NCBI GenBank assembly: GCA_016281435.1
Contig: JAEEIQ010000028.1
Coordinates: forward strand, 1-35,832
From: Bacteroidales bacterium
Lineage (GTDB): Bacteria > Bacteroidota > Bacteroidia > Bacteroidales > UBA932
Direction: 5' to 3'
DNA: 35,832 bases
Part shown: positions 9,032-17,862 of the stretch, in pieces
How positions within the stretch are numbered: position 1 is the stretch's first letter
How the letters are laid out: the number at the start of each line of letters is the position of its first letter
Notes under the pieces: model-generated
What the model was told of the DNA's origin: nothing
Database searches by the model: none
What the model saw: the letters and a program-made list of their open reading frames with translations, nothing else
Program-made: the position numbers and the translations under genes

Positions 9032-9580
9032 TTAAAAGAAAACACGGTCCACGCGTGCGTCCATCTCCCCGGAAGGAACCCTTTCCACCATGCGGAAAGG
9101 GAGGCACACCCCGAAGCGGGGGCAACGAAGGATGGGCAGCAGCCTGTCATAGAAGCCACCGCCGTGGCCGAGCCGCCTGCCGTCAGCGTCGAAAGCGACG
9201 CCCGGCACTATGGCAAGGTCCACCTCGCCGGGACTGACCAGCGGAGACGCAGAAGAAGGCTCTGGAATGCCCAGGTAGCCGTTTTCCATCATATCCGGAG
9301 AGTATTCGCGGAGCTCGAGTTCCTTACCGCACACACGCGGCAGGACCAGTCTTTTGGAGCCGATCCACGCTTCCAGCCAGCCGGAAGTCGGCAGCTCTCC
9401 CGGCATCGAAGCGTAAAGCAGCACCGTACGGGCGGAGCGGAATTCAGGCAGAGCCTCGATCTCCGTCCTGATGCGGGAGGAAATCTCCGGATCCGCACCG
9501 GCTTCGTCAAGGCTCTTCCAGGACCGCCAGGCGGCCTTCATTTCCGCCCTCAGGCGGACTTTTTCTTCCGTGATGTCCAT
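9032..9580 (-). CDS. 5-formyltetrahydrofolate cyclo-ligase
   Basis: ATP-dependent enzyme that turns 5-formyl-THF into 5,10-methenyl-THF, returning the storage folate to one-carbon metabolism. The 182-residue size is normal, and the signature GRRLGHGGGFYDRLL near residue 135-150 with the earlier LPRV segment is clear; an RLRAEMKAA-type N-terminal helix is also typical. The ATG shares a base with the stop of the outer-membrane barrel gene (TAATG). Confidence 0.94.
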   Translation of the reverse strand: MDITEEKVRLRAEMKAAWRSWKSLDEAGADPEISSRIRTEIEALPEFRSARTVLLYASMPGELPTSGWLEAWIGSKRLVLPRVCGKELELREYSPDMMENGYLGIPEPSSASPLVSPGEVDLAIVPGVAFDADGRRLGHGGGFYDRLLPILRCPRFGVCLPFRMVERVPSGEMDARVDRVFF

Positions 9581-12531
9581 TATCTGGGTCCTCCGGGCCC
9601 GCGTCCGCCGGGGCCGCCGGGACCGCCCATGCCCTTCATCTTGGACCTGTCGAAGGTCCCGAAGCGATAGGTCAGGGAGGCCATGATGTAGCGCCCGAGA
9701 GTGTTGTTGCGGGACTCCTTATGCAGGTTGGCGCTGTCCGTGACCGAGAGGTTCTTGGACTGGCCGAAGATGTCGTAGGCCTTCACGGCGAGGGTAACCT
9801 TCTTTTTGAAGAGAAGTTTCTGGATCTCCGCGTCCATCACGAATTCGGAAGGCTGGGGAGTGCTGTAGCCGCGGTACCAGTTGTAGTTGAGCTCGGATTT
9901 GAAGGTCAGTCCGGCAGGCTCCACGGTCCAGTTCACCGAGCCCCGAACCTGGTTGTTCCATGTCGTCGTGTTGGAGGCCGTGGTGGCGATCGTGTACCAG
10001 GAACGGTTCATCCTCGTCCTTGGCGAGACCTGGAGTTCGAGATTGTCCGAACGGTAGGTGAAGCGCAGGCGCTCGACGATGGTCATGTTCGTCATCGTGT
10101 TCGCCGCGATATGAGCGTCGAAATAAGTCTTGTCCGCAAATTTTTCGACGAACTCCTCCATGAACTTGTAATACCCGTCCGTGTCGTAGGTGCTCATGTC
10201 GATGTCCGTGCCGACGTAGGAAGCGGAGCGTGACCAGTTGAAGCGCGTGATGTTCGAGATTGAGAAATTGGACTTCGCGATGGGAAGGTTGCCGAACTCG
10301 TTGAAGCCGAAGGAGAAGGACGAGGGGCCGTTGAACGGCATGGTGTACTGGGCCCCGTCCTTGCCGTACCATACGGTGCTGACTATGGGATCCTGCACGT
10401 AATTGCCGTTTATCCGGATGTTCAGGGATGAGAACTTCTGCTTGTTGCTGTAGCGCAGCTCTCCCCTGAGGTCGTGAGAGAAATAGGGCTTCAGGCCCGG
10501 ATTACCGAAGCTGATGTCCAAAGGGTTGCTGTTGTCCGGGACAGGCATCAGCTTCGAAGTGGAGGGCTGGGCGGTGCGTCCGTGATAGAACATGCGGGCG
10601 TTGGCGTTCTCGTTGAACTCCCACCAGGCCATCGCGCGCGGCGAGAAGTTCCATATCAGGCCCGGATCATACTCCTGGGGCTCGTACTTGCCGGTCACCC
10701 CGTTATACTTCGTGGTGCTGTTGTAAGTATGGTTCGGCTGGGCGGAAAAACCGATCTGGGCCCTGCTGGAGCCTTTCTGGTACATCAGGTTGGCCCCTAT
10801 GTTCTGAGTGTTGCTCTCGTTGACGATCTCGTTGGAATAGGTATAATCCATGGACCCGTCGGCGTTGTTGTAGGTCTGCTTTTCGGAAGTGGAACGGCTC
10901 CAGCTGTAAGAGTAGTTCCCTTCGAGGTAGAGGTTGTCCCCGAGGGGTTCGGTGTAAGTGAGACGGGACCACAGGCTGCCGTTCTTCTCCTCGGCCTCGA
11001 ACCGCTGGTCGACCGCCGTGGAAGTCCCGCTCAGGCTGCCGTCAGGGGCGAAAGCGCGCGTGCCGTTCTCGTTGAGACCGTCAAGGTCGTTGTCCGAGAA
11101 ACTGTAACGGGCCATTGCCGTAACGGTGCGGCCGGGGATGCCGAGACGCTGGCGGAAGAGGAAGAATCCGCTCGTGGATATATTCTTGTTGGCTCCGGAA
11201 GTGTTGCTGTGCGCGTCGCTGAGCTTGACGACCGAGCCGGCGCGGTCGTCGGTGTAAGTCGTGTCGTTGCTGCTCTGGAAGTAGCTGCCTGTGCCGAAAT
11301 TGAGTTGGGGCTCGAAGAGGATGGAAGTGCTCTCCGAGAACTTGTGTTCGAGCCTCATGCCGAAGCGGTTGCCGCCGGAAGTGGTGTTGCTTACGCCGGC
11401 GGAATTATAGATGAGGTCGCTGTCCTGCAGGTAAGTGCGCTTGAAACTGCTCTCCTCGATGTCGCGGCTGGTATAGTTGTAAAGGTAGTTGGCGCTGAGG
11501 TCCATCTTGTCCCCGAGGAGGTCCCAGGCTCCGTTGGCACCGCCCATGTAGGAAGTCAGGATGCCGTTGCTGCGGCCCCAGCCGCCCTGTCCGCCGCCCA
11601 TGCCGCGGCCTTCGCCGCGCATGTTGCCCATCATGTTGCCCGACAGGTCATTGAACCCGCGGTTGTTGGTGTTGTTGGCGTTCAGCAGGAAGCTGATCTG
11701 GGTCTTGTCGGTGAACTTTCCGACGAAGGCCGCGCCCTGGTAGCGCCAATCCCCATCCGTCCCCTGCGTGGAAGGCAGGTCGTGGCCGGCTCCGGCCATG
11801 ATGTTGCCGAAGGCGCCCTTCATCATGCCGGGTTTGATGCCGAGATCTATCACGGTCTCCTCCTCACCGTCGTCGATTCCGGTGAACTCGGCCTGCTCGG
11901 ACTTCTTGCGTATGACTTTCAGCTTGTTGACCATCTTCGCGGGCAGGTTCTTGGATGCCAGCTGGGGGTCGTCCAGGAAGAAGGTCTTGCCCTCGATCGT
12001 TATCTTGGAAACGGTCTCTCCGTTCACGGTGATCGACCCGTCCTCGGAAATCTCGACGCCGGGAAGCTTCTTCAGAAGGTCCTCGAGCACATCGTTGTCA
12101 GTGGTCTTGAATGAAGAGGCGTTGTACTCGATCGTATCCTTCTTCATTATGATGGCGTTGCCTGTCGCGGAGACGGTCGCGGCATCCAGCTGCTGCCGGT
12201 CAACCTTCATCTTAAGCACCCCGAGATCCACGGCGCCGGAAATCTTTAATTCCTTTACAATAGCCTCATAGCCGAGAAGTTCCGCCCTGAGGGCATACTC
12301 CCCTGCGCGGAAGCCGGAAAGCGTCGCCGAGCCGTCCTCCGAAGTGAGGGCATAGGCCGCGGGCTTCTTCGCTCCGGTCGCCTGCAGGGAGACTGTGGCG
12401 AAGCTGACCGCCTCGCCGGTAGACTCATCCACGAGCTTGAGTTTGACGGAATTGCCCCCCTGTGCAGGCAGGAGGAACTCGGAAAGGAAGAGGCAGGCAA
12501 GAACCAGTGCCGCCGTCTTAAGAATCTTCAT
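9580..12531 (-). CDS. Large outer-membrane beta-barrel protein, TonB-receptor-like
   Basis: 983 residues: signal peptide (about 1-24), a carboxypeptidase-regulatory-like domain (about 27-110), a plug-like region (about 115-240, with EDLLKKLPGVEI and GKTFFL), and a long barrel of alternating aromatic strands. This is the CarboxypepD_reg plus OMP_b-brl_3 type of outer-membrane protein frequent in Bacteroidota. No TonB box is evident and there is no SusD partner, so TonB dependence and substrate are unknown. Two odd features are a Gly/Met/Arg-rich insert near residue 300 (MGNMRGEGRGMGGGQGG) and a Gly-Pro-Arg tail after the last strand, where barrels normally end in an aromatic residue. It sits 9 bases after ruvC. 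Confidence 0.9.
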   Translation of the reverse strand: MKILKTAALVLACLFLSEFLLPAQGGNSVKLKLVDESTGEAVSFATVSLQATGAKKPAAYALTSEDGSATLSGFRAGEYALRAELLGYEAIVKELKISGAVDLGVLKMKVDRQQLDAATVSATGNAIIMKKDTIEYNASSFKTTDNDVLEDLLKKLPGVEISEDGSITVNGETVSKITIEGKTFFLDDPQLASKNLPAKMVNKLKVIRKKSEQAEFTGIDDGEEETVIDLGIKPGMMKGAFGNIMAGAGHDLPSTQGTDGDWRYQGAAFVGKFTDKTQISFLLNANNTNNRGFNDLSGNMMGNMRGEGRGMGGGQGGWGRSNGILTSYMGGANGAWDLLGDKMDLSANYLYNYTSRDIEESSFKRTYLQDSDLIYNSAGVSNTTSGGNRFGMRLEHKFSESTSILFEPQLNFGTGSYFQSSNDTTYTDDRAGSVVKLSDAHSNTSGANKNISTSGFFLFRQRLGIPGRTVTAMARYSFSDNDLDGLNENGTRAFAPDGSLSGTSTAVDQRFEAEEKNGSLWSRLTYTEPLGDNLYLEGNYSYSWSRSTSEKQTYNNADGSMDYTYSNEIVNESNTQNIGANLMYQKGSSRAQIGFSAQPNHTYNSTTKYNGVTGKYEPQEYDPGLIWNFSPRAMAWWEFNENANARMFYHGRTAQPSTSKLMPVPDNSNPLDISFGNPGLKPYFSHDLRGELRYSNKQKFSSLNIRINGNYVQDPIVSTVWYGKDGAQYTMPFNGPSSFSFGFNEFGNLPIAKSNFSISNITRFNWSRSASYVGTDIDMSTYDTDGYYKFMEEFVEKFADKTYFDAHIAANTMTNMTIVERLRFTYRSDNLELQVSPRTRMNRSWYTIATTASNTTTWNNQVRGSVNWTVEPAGLTFKSELNYNWYRGYSTPQPSEFVMDAEIQKLLFKKKVTLAVKAYDIFGQSKNLSVTDSANLHKESRNNTLGRYIMASLTYRFGTFDRSKMKGMGGPGGPGGRGPGGPR

Positions 12532-12540
12532 AAACCTATG

Positions 12541-13101
12541 CTATTTGCGGGATATCCTGTCAGGGTTTTCCTTCAGGAATATCTCCCACGAATTTGCAAT
12601 TTTCGTGCCTCCGAGGGGCGAAATCAACTGATAATAATGGCACATCGCTATCGCCAGGGCGTCGGTCGCGTCGAGGTGCCCCGGGTCGATATCGATGCCG
12701 AGGGTCTTTTCGACCATCATGGCCACCTGCTCCTTCGAAGCGGCTCCGTTGCCGCAGATCGCGATCTTGGCGCGCCTGGGGGCATATTCCGCCACCTGGA
12801 TGCCGGCTTTCGCCGCCGCAATAATGGCCGCACCCTGCGCACGGCCGAGCTTCAGGATGACCTGGGCGTTCTTGCCGTAGAACGGGGATTCGACGGCAAG
12901 ATGGTCCGGCTTATGGACTGCTATGAGCTCCTCCACCCCGGCATTGATGTTCGCCAGCTTTTCGAAAGGATCGCCTATCTTGCGGAGATCGAAGACCCCC
13001 ATATCGACGTAATGCGGCTTTCCCCCGGATACGGACACGACCCCGAAACCCAAAAGATTGGTTCCGGGGTCGATGCCGAGTATGGTGCAATCCTTAATCA
13101 A
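12541..13101 (-). CDS. ruvC: Holliday junction endonuclease RuvC
   Basis: Resolves Holliday junctions together with RuvAB. The 186 residues begin with the RNase H-like strand LGIDPGTN carrying the first catalytic Asp; VESPFYGKN supplies the Glu and the HLDATDALAIA segment the C-terminal Asp pair. The start is a TTG (13099-13101) overlapping the end of serS by 8 bases; no ATG is available before the conserved ILGIDPG strand, so TTG is needed. Confidence 0.95.
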   Translation of the reverse strand: MIKDCTILGIDPGTNLLGFGVVSVSGGKPHYVDMGVFDLRKIGDPFEKLANINAGVEELIAVHKPDHLAVESPFYGKNAQVILKLGRAQGAAIIAAAKAGIQVAEYAPRRAKIAICGNGAASKEQVAMMVEKTLGIDIDPGHLDATDALAIAMCHYYQLISPLGGTKIANSWEIFLKENPDRISRK

Positions 13102-14365
13102 TCCTGTCGAATCCTGTGTACGGACGCAGAATCTCGGGGATAATGATGCCGTCGGGAGTCTGGTTGTCCTCGAGGAGGGCGGCCACGACGCGCGGCAGTG
13201 CGAGGGAGCTTCCGTTCAGGGTGTGGCAGAGAGCGGTCTTGCCGTTCTCATCCTTGTAGCGGAGATGCAGGCGGTTTGCCTGGTAGCTCTCGAAGTTCGA
13301 CACGGACGAAATCTCCAGCCAGCGCTGCTGGGCTGCGGACCAGAGCTCGAAGTCATAGGTGATCGCGGAGGTGAAGGACATGTCCCCGCCGCAGAGGCGC
13401 AGGATCCTGTACTTCAGGCCGAGCTTGTTCACAAGGCTCTCCACGTGGGCTACCATCTCGTCGAGGGCGGCATAGCTGGCCTCGGGCTTTTCGACGCGGA
13501 CTATCTCGACCTTGTCGAACTGATGCAGGCGGTTCAGACCGCGCACGTCCTTGCCATAGGACCCGGCTTCGCGACGGAAGCAGGGAGTGTATGCGGTAAG
13601 TTTCTGCGGGAAATCCCCGTCGGAGAGTATCACGTCGCGGAAAATATTGGTCACAGGCACCTCTGCGGTCGGTACAAGATAGAAATCGTCGAGACCGACA
13701 TAATACATCTGGGCCTCCTTGTCGGGAAGCTGGCCGGTGCCGAAACCGGAAGCGGCGTTGACGACCACGGGAGGTTCGACCTCACGATATCCGGCGGCGG
13801 TGTTGCAGTCGAGGAAGAAGTTTATAAGCGCGCGCTGCAGCTTCGCACCCTTTCCTTTATAGACAGGGAATCCGGCCCCGGTAATCTTCACGCCGAGATC
13901 GAAGTCTATGATGTCGTATTTCTTCGCCAGGTCCCAGTGCGGTAGCGCGCCTTCGGGCAGGTTCACCTCGGGACCGCCCATCTTGACGACCTCGTTGTCC
14001 TCCGCTCCCTTGCCGGGCGCGACAAGGCTGCAGGGAAGGTTCGGAAGCAGCACGAGCGCGGCCTCCATGTCCTTCGCGGCGGCGTCTCCTTCGGCAAGGA
14101 GGGCCGTGGATTTCTCCTTCAGGGCAGCCACTTCGGCCTTTACGGCCTCGGCCTCTTCCTTGCGTCCTTCGCGCAGGAGAGCACCTATCATGGCCGCTTT
14201 CTGCTTCTGGGAGGCGAGAAGGGCGTCGCTCTCAGTCTGGCATGCGCGGCGGCGGGAATCGAGCTCCAGCACCTTCTCCACCACGGGAGCCGCGTCGAAA
14301 TTCTTGATCTTCAATCTGGCGACCACGCCCTGCGGGTCGTCCCTGAGCATTTTCAGCGTAAGCAT
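13094..14365 (-). CDS. serS: Seryl-tRNA synthetase
   Basis: Class II synthetase that charges tRNA-Ser (and tRNA-Sec where present). 423 residues from the ATG at 14365: an N-terminal coiled-coil arm (about 30-100, long alternating Lys/Glu/Ala heptads), motif 2 (CFRREAGSYGKD followed by RLHQF) and motif 3 ending LRPYTG. An upstream in-frame start at 14398 would add 11 residues, but those codons lie inside a terminator hairpin and do not fit the family, whose members begin MLxLKxLR. The gene starts only 15 bases after that terminator's U-tract and overlaps ruvC by 8 bases. Confidence 0.97.
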   Translation of the reverse strand: MLTLKMLRDDPQGVVARLKIKNFDAAPVVEKVLELDSRRRACQTESDALLASQKQKAAMIGALLREGRKEEAEAVKAEVAALKEKSTALLAEGDAAAKDMEAALVLLPNLPCSLVAPGKGAEDNEVVKMGGPEVNLPEGALPHWDLAKKYDIIDFDLGVKITGAGFPVYKGKGAKLQRALINFFLDCNTAAGYREVEPPVVVNAASGFGTGQLPDKEAQMYYVGLDDFYLVPTAEVPVTNIFRDVILSDGDFPQKLTAYTPCFRREAGSYGKDVRGLNRLHQFDKVEIVRVEKPEASYAALDEMVAHVESLVNKLGLKYRILRLCGGDMSFTSAITYDFELWSAAQQRWLEISSVSNFESYQANRLHLRYKDENGKTALCHTLNGSSLALPRVVAALLEDNQTPDGIIIPEILRPYTGFDRID

Positions 14366-14380
14366 AATCTCATTTATTTG

Positions 14381-14420
14381 AAAAAAGGACCTGCACACTC
14401 TGTGGGAAGTGCAAGTCCTT
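14381..14420 (-). terminator. Rho-independent terminator of rplU-rpmA
   Basis: On the minus strand a 12-bp stem (AAGGACTTGCAC paired with GTGCAGGTCCTT, one G-U pair) with a 12-base loop is followed directly by a run of six T. It lies 22 bases after the rpmA stop and 15 bases before the serS start, so it ends the ribosomal-protein transcript or gates read-through into serS. Confidence 0.85.
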
Positions 14421-14442
14421 CATACCTTTACTCCTTGTATAA

Positions 14443-14703
14443 TCAGTTCTCGAAAGGAACGACGGATACATAGGATTTGTCCGCTTTCTTGCGGGTGAAC
14501 TTCACGGTTCCGTCCACGAGGGCATAGAGAGTGTGGTCCTTGCCCATTCCGACGTTGCGGTCGGGATTGTGCACGGTGCCCCTCTGGCGGACTATGATGT
14601 TGCCGGCCTTCACGACCTCACCGCCGAATTTCTTGAGTCCGAGCCTCTTGCTGTGCGACTCACGTCCGTTCTTGGAACTTGACTGACCTTTCTTATGTGC
14701 CAT
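14443..14703 (-). CDS. rpmA: 50S ribosomal protein bL27
   Basis: 86 residues, highly basic, beginning [16 protein letters not shown] as in bL27 of Gram-negative bacteria, with the [17 protein letters not shown] core complete. bL27 sits near the peptidyl-transferase centre. There is no Firmicutes-type cleavable N-terminal extension. It lies 20 bases after rplU, the usual partner. Confidence 0.98.
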   Translation of the reverse strand: MAHKKGQSSSKNGRESHSKRLGLKKFGGEVVKAGNIIVRQRGTVHNPDRNVGMGKDHTLYALVDGTVKFTRKKADKSYVSVVPFEN

Positions 14704-14723
14704 AACTAAAGTTCTTTTAAAAG

Positions 14724-15035
14724 TTAAGCGATCGCGTCGATACGGATCTTGGTGAGTTTCTGACGATGGCCGTTGAGCTTCTGGAAGCCCTTGCGGCGGA
14801 TCTTCTTGAAGACCAGGACTTTGTCAGCCTTGGCATTGTCATCGAGGACGGTGGCTTTCACCACAGCGCCCTTCACATAGGGAGCGCCGACCTGGACCTT
14901 TCCTTCGTTGTCGAGAAGGAGGACCTTGTCAAACTCCACGGCGGCACCGTTTGCTTCCGGAAGACGGTTGCAAAAGATTTCTTTTCCAGCTTCTACCTTG
15001 AACTGCTGGCCTGCAATGTCAACGATTGCGTACAT
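14724..15035 (-). CDS. rplU: 50S ribosomal protein bL21
   Basis: 103 residues, with the typical opening [17 protein letters not shown] and a C-terminal basic segment ([18 protein letters not shown]) that binds 23S rRNA. First gene of the rplU-rpmA pair. The promoter at 15127-15157 leaves a leader of about 85 bases that can fold, see the separate entry. Confidence 0.98.
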   Translation of the reverse strand: MYAIVDIAGQQFKVEAGKEIFCNRLPEANGAAVEFDKVLLLDNEGKVQVGAPYVKGAVVKATVLDDNAKADKVLVFKKIRRKGFQKLNGHRQKLTKIRIDAIA

Positions 15036-15056
15036 AAAAAACTTATTAAAAGTTTC

Positions 15057-15107
15057 AACCGTAAGCGTCCGTTCTCCAAACGGCTCTTTGTCAATGGCTT
15101 AGCGGTT
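15057..15107 (-). promoter_or_regulatory. Structured 5' leader of rplU, possible ribosomal-protein leader
   Basis: The leader contains an outer stem (15057-15066 with 15097-15107, ten pairs with one bulged base) enclosing a hairpin (CCGTT/AACGG, 15069-15083). bL21 leaders are known in other phyla; whether this one binds bL21 is inference from position and structure only. Confidence 0.4.
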
Positions 15108-15126
15108 ATCTAAAAATTTCGGACTG

Positions 15127-15157
15127 CAAAAATAGGGAAAAAATCCGTCATACGCAA
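15127..15157 (-). promoter_or_regulatory. Promoter of rplU-rpmA
   Basis: TTG (15155-15157) and TATTTTTG (15127-15134) on the minus strand with 20 bases between them. The -33 element lies in a small CGCAA/TTGCG dyad just after the stop codon of the lyase gene. Transcription would start near 15120. Confidence 0.7.
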
Positions 15158-15166
15158 CTATTTGCG

Positions 15167-16582
15167 CTAATTTTCCGACGCGTTTTCCCTTTCCCAGCTC
15201 ACTCCCGCCGCAGCCTTGATCGCGTTGACTTTCGAGTCGAAAACCGGCATGGTCGGAGCGGCGGAAAGGGTCTCGAGGGACGTGCCATACTGACGGCCGC
15301 CCCAGATGCGGTTCCCCTCCCAGGTGATTCCGCCTGATTCCGGTTTCAGCATGTAAACCGTATAAGCCGAGGAAGAAGAGCAGGACACGGTATTCCCGGT
15401 GAAGGTGACCCCTGTCGCGGGAAGGGTCGTGGCCCTGTCCCCGGAACCGCCGGCGAGGTTGATATAGATGGAATATTTGCAGTTCAAAAAGGTATTGTTC
15501 TCGACCTTCAGGTTCTTCACCTGGAAATACTCGTGCAGCTCGGGATTCTCCACGCCCTGCATGATGCTGAGGGCCGATCGGGCGCCGGAGCCGCTGAGGT
15601 CCCGGAAATAGTTCCCGCTGACGACGTGGTCCTCGCCTATGACCCGCACTCCCCCTTCATAGACGGACTTGCCCCCGCGGAAGTAGTTCCCGCTGACGGT
15701 GCAGCCGTTGCCGTGGCGGAGGGTAAGCGCCCCCCAGCAGTACTCGAACACGTTGCCGGTGTAGCTGTTGCGGCAGCTCTTGTTGGAAACTATTTCGCCG
15801 TTCTCCCCGACGCACTCGAGGAAAACGTTCCCGGCCACCTCGCAGAAAGCCTCCTGCATGCTGACCTGGCTGGTCCCGATGCGGATTATCTCCTGTCCGT
15901 TTATGCCGCTGTAGCCGCTGCTGAAATGCCCCACGGGATGGTAGAAGACATTGCGGAGCACCTTGTGCCGGAGGGGCTTTCCTTCGGGGAAAAGTTCCAG
16001 CGTCACCCCGAGATCCTTCTTGTCCCGGAGGGTGCAGCCGCTGAATTCGTTGTCCGTGCCGTACATCCGGACCCACTTGGAAGTCGCCGAAGCGTCCTCC
16101 GCCGTCGAGGAGCCGTCGAGAAGGCAGTCGCTTACCTTGCAGAAAGAGGACGTCTTTTCGAAACGCACCACATCGGCTCCCCCGCTGCGATCCATGCTTT
16201 CAAATATGAAACCACTGACCTCGGTGTATGAGCCCCGAAGGGTTAAGGAAGAAGCCCCCTGGAAAATCACCCGGCCCGGAGTCTCCGCCTTGATCACGAC
16301 AGGCGCCGAGGCCGTCCCGGAGCAGTTCAGGTCCAATGTAACATTTTTGTAAGTGCCGTTTTTCCAGACCACCACGGCTCCGGGCTTCAGGGTCCCGAGA
16401 GCCTTTAAATCAGTCACTGAGGCCACTTTGACGCCGGTTTCCGCCGGAGTCTCCGGCTTCCCCGGGGTGTCCGTTTCCGTCCCGGGGACTGAAGGCCTTT
16501 CCGGCTTTGCCGGGTCGTCCCCGCCGCAGCCAGAAAGAAGCAGCGCGGCAAGAGCGAAGGATGCCATGAACCTTATCTTCAT
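15167..16582 (-). CDS. Lipoprotein polysaccharide lyase, PL6 family
   Basis: 471 residues. A lipobox LSGC with C19 marks a lipoprotein, followed by a Pro/Thr/Glu-rich linker (20-50) and a right-handed parallel beta-helix. The PL6 hallmarks are present: FQGASSLTLRG, and SNKS...RHG placing Lys268 and Arg289 at 21 residues apart, the spacing of the catalytic Lys250/Arg271 of chondroitinase B. The Ca-binding Glu just before the lysine (E263) is kept, while a second acidic position is Asn. PL6 enzymes cleave alginate or dermatan/chondroitin sulfate by beta-elimination; the substrate here is open. No SusCD pair is adjacent. Confidence 0.88.
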   Translation of the reverse strand: MKIRFMASFALAALLLSGCGGDDPAKPERPSVPGTETDTPGKPETPAETGVKVASVTDLKALGTLKPGAVVVWKNGTYKNVTLDLNCSGTASAPVVIKAETPGRVIFQGASSLTLRGSYTEVSGFIFESMDRSGGADVVRFEKTSSFCKVSDCLLDGSSTAEDASATSKWVRMYGTDNEFSGCTLRDKKDLGVTLELFPEGKPLRHKVLRNVFYHPVGHFSSGYSGINGQEIIRIGTSQVSMQEAFCEVAGNVFLECVGENGEIVSNKSCRNSYTGNVFEYCWGALTLRHGNGCTVSGNYFRGGKSVYEGGVRVIGEDHVVSGNYFRDLSGSGARSALSIMQGVENPELHEYFQVKNLKVENNTFLNCKYSIYINLAGGSGDRATTLPATGVTFTGNTVSCSSSSAYTVYMLKPESGGITWEGNRIWGGRQYGTSLETLSAAPTMPVFDSKVNAIKAAAGVSWERENASEN

Positions 16583-16644
16583 ACTGCAATTATCGGAAGA
16601 ATTTCCCGCATGGAGAATACTTTAAAGCGAAAAACGCATTTCAA

Positions 16645-16676
16645 TTTGCGAAAAAGGAAGGCGTTTCCTATTTTTG
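16645..16676 (+). promoter_or_regulatory. Promoter of the ATPase gene
   Basis: TTTG (16645-16648), 20 bases, TATTTTTG (16669-16676). The predicted transcription start near 16683 supports the ATG at 16703 over the longer frame that opens at 16610 and contains this promoter. Confidence 0.7.
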
Positions 16677-16702
16677 TATTTGGAACAAATTTGTTACATC
16701 CA

Positions 16703-17860
16703 ATGGAAGGAGCCTACATTTACCACAAATACGTCACCGGCAAGAATTTCGTCGGCCGCAGGAACGAATCCCAGATACTCTCGAACCTCCTGTCGCAGGG
16801 CGAGAACGTGGTCATGTACGAACCGCCCCGCACCGGGCAGAAGTCCCTTATCCAGCACACGCTGATGAACATGCGCCTCGGCGGATCGCTGTTCGGGGTT
16901 GCTGAAATGAGCCTGCTGCCCCTGCGCAGCGTAGAAGACTTCCTGCTGGAGCTCTGCTGCACGGTCCTGCGCACCTCAGCTTCCTCCCCCGACGAGTTCA
17001 AGGCCCTCGTGGAAAGGCACCTGGAAGGCACCTGCTTCCATTTCGACGATGCCCTTTTCGAGATGGGCGGAAGGCCCCTTTCGGCTGACGACGATCCGAG
17101 GGACGAAGACATACGAGCCGCCCTTGCCCTTCCCTGGAAGATAGCCGAAGAAAGGGGCGAGCCGCTCGTCGTCATAATCCGCGAATTCCAGAACATAATG
17201 CTGACCGAAGACGGCGACGGCGTATGCCGCAAGCTGGAAGAGACGATGCGCTCGATGCCCGACGAGAGGAGGCGCAAGTGCCGCTTCATCTTCTCCGGCT
17301 CCTGCGTCAACGCGATGAAGGACATCTTCGAAGTCCACGGCCGCTTCCACAGGCTGGTCGAAAGGGTCCAGCTGCTCCGCATCGACGACAAATCCCTTAT
17401 AGAGCACATCGTACGCGGTTTCCTCGCCGGCGGAAAGGTCATCGACAGGGAACTGCTGATCGGCGTGAACCGGCTCTTCAAGGGCAACATCTGGTACATC
17501 AACCACTTCTGCTCGATCTGCGACGCCCTATCGAAGGGATACATAATGGAGCCCACGCTGGTTGACGCCCTGGAGCGCCTGCTGGCCATCCACGAACCCC
17601 GCTTCACGGCATGGATGAACGACCTGACGACCTTCCAGGTGCGGCTCCTGCGCGCAATCGTGGACGGGCACACCAAATTCAGCTCCGCCGCCGTGATCAA
17701 GCAGTACGGCCTCAACTCCTCGGCCAACGTGCGCCGCCTCAAGGACGCGCTGTGCAAAAAAGAACTCATCACGTTCGACGAACATGATGAGCCCCAGTTC
17801 CTGGACCCTGTTTTCGAATATTGGGTCCGTACCCGATTCTTCGGGCTTAAAGACGATTGA
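16703..17860 (+). CDS. ATPase-like protein with degenerate Walker motifs
   Basis: 385 residues, resembling the archaeal-type/AAA ATPases with a C-terminal winged-helix domain (about 300-380, DGHTKFSSAAVIKQYG...). The N-terminal NFVGRRNE box (15-22) is typical. At the P-loop the sequence reads YEPPRTGQKSL (39-49): relative to GxxxxGK[ST] the first Gly is Glu40 and the Lys position holds Gln46, with a Lys one residue later. The Walker B region reads VVIIREFQN, with Arg160 where DEFQ relatives have Asp. It may bind ATP unusually or not at all. Function unknown; relatives are often found in gut Bacteroidales (from memory). It ends 2 bases from the convergent rpsU. Confidence 0.75.
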   Translation: MEGAYIYHKYVTGKNFVGRRNESQILSNLLSQGENVVMYEPPRTGQKSLIQHTLMNMRLGGSLFGVAEMSLLPLRSVEDFLLELCCTVLRTSASSPDEFKALVERHLEGTCFHFDDALFEMGGRPLSADDDPRDEDIRAALALPWKIAEERGEPLVVIIREFQNIMLTEDGDGVCRKLEETMRSMPDERRRKCRFIFSGSCVNAMKDIFEVHGRFHRLVERVQLLRIDDKSLIEHIVRGFLAGGKVIDRELLIGVNRLFKGNIWYINHFCSICDALSKGYIMEPTLVDALERLLAIHEPRFTAWMNDLTTFQVRLLRAIVDGHTKFSSAAVIKQYGLNSSANVRRLKDALCKKELITFDEHDEPQFLDPVFEYWVRTRFFGLKDD

Positions 17861-17862
17861 GA

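Noticed and set aside
10474..12114. A 546-codon plus-strand ORF opposite the outer-membrane barrel
   Set aside because: A mirror of the barrel gene with low-complexity Val/Ala/Gly content and no family signature.
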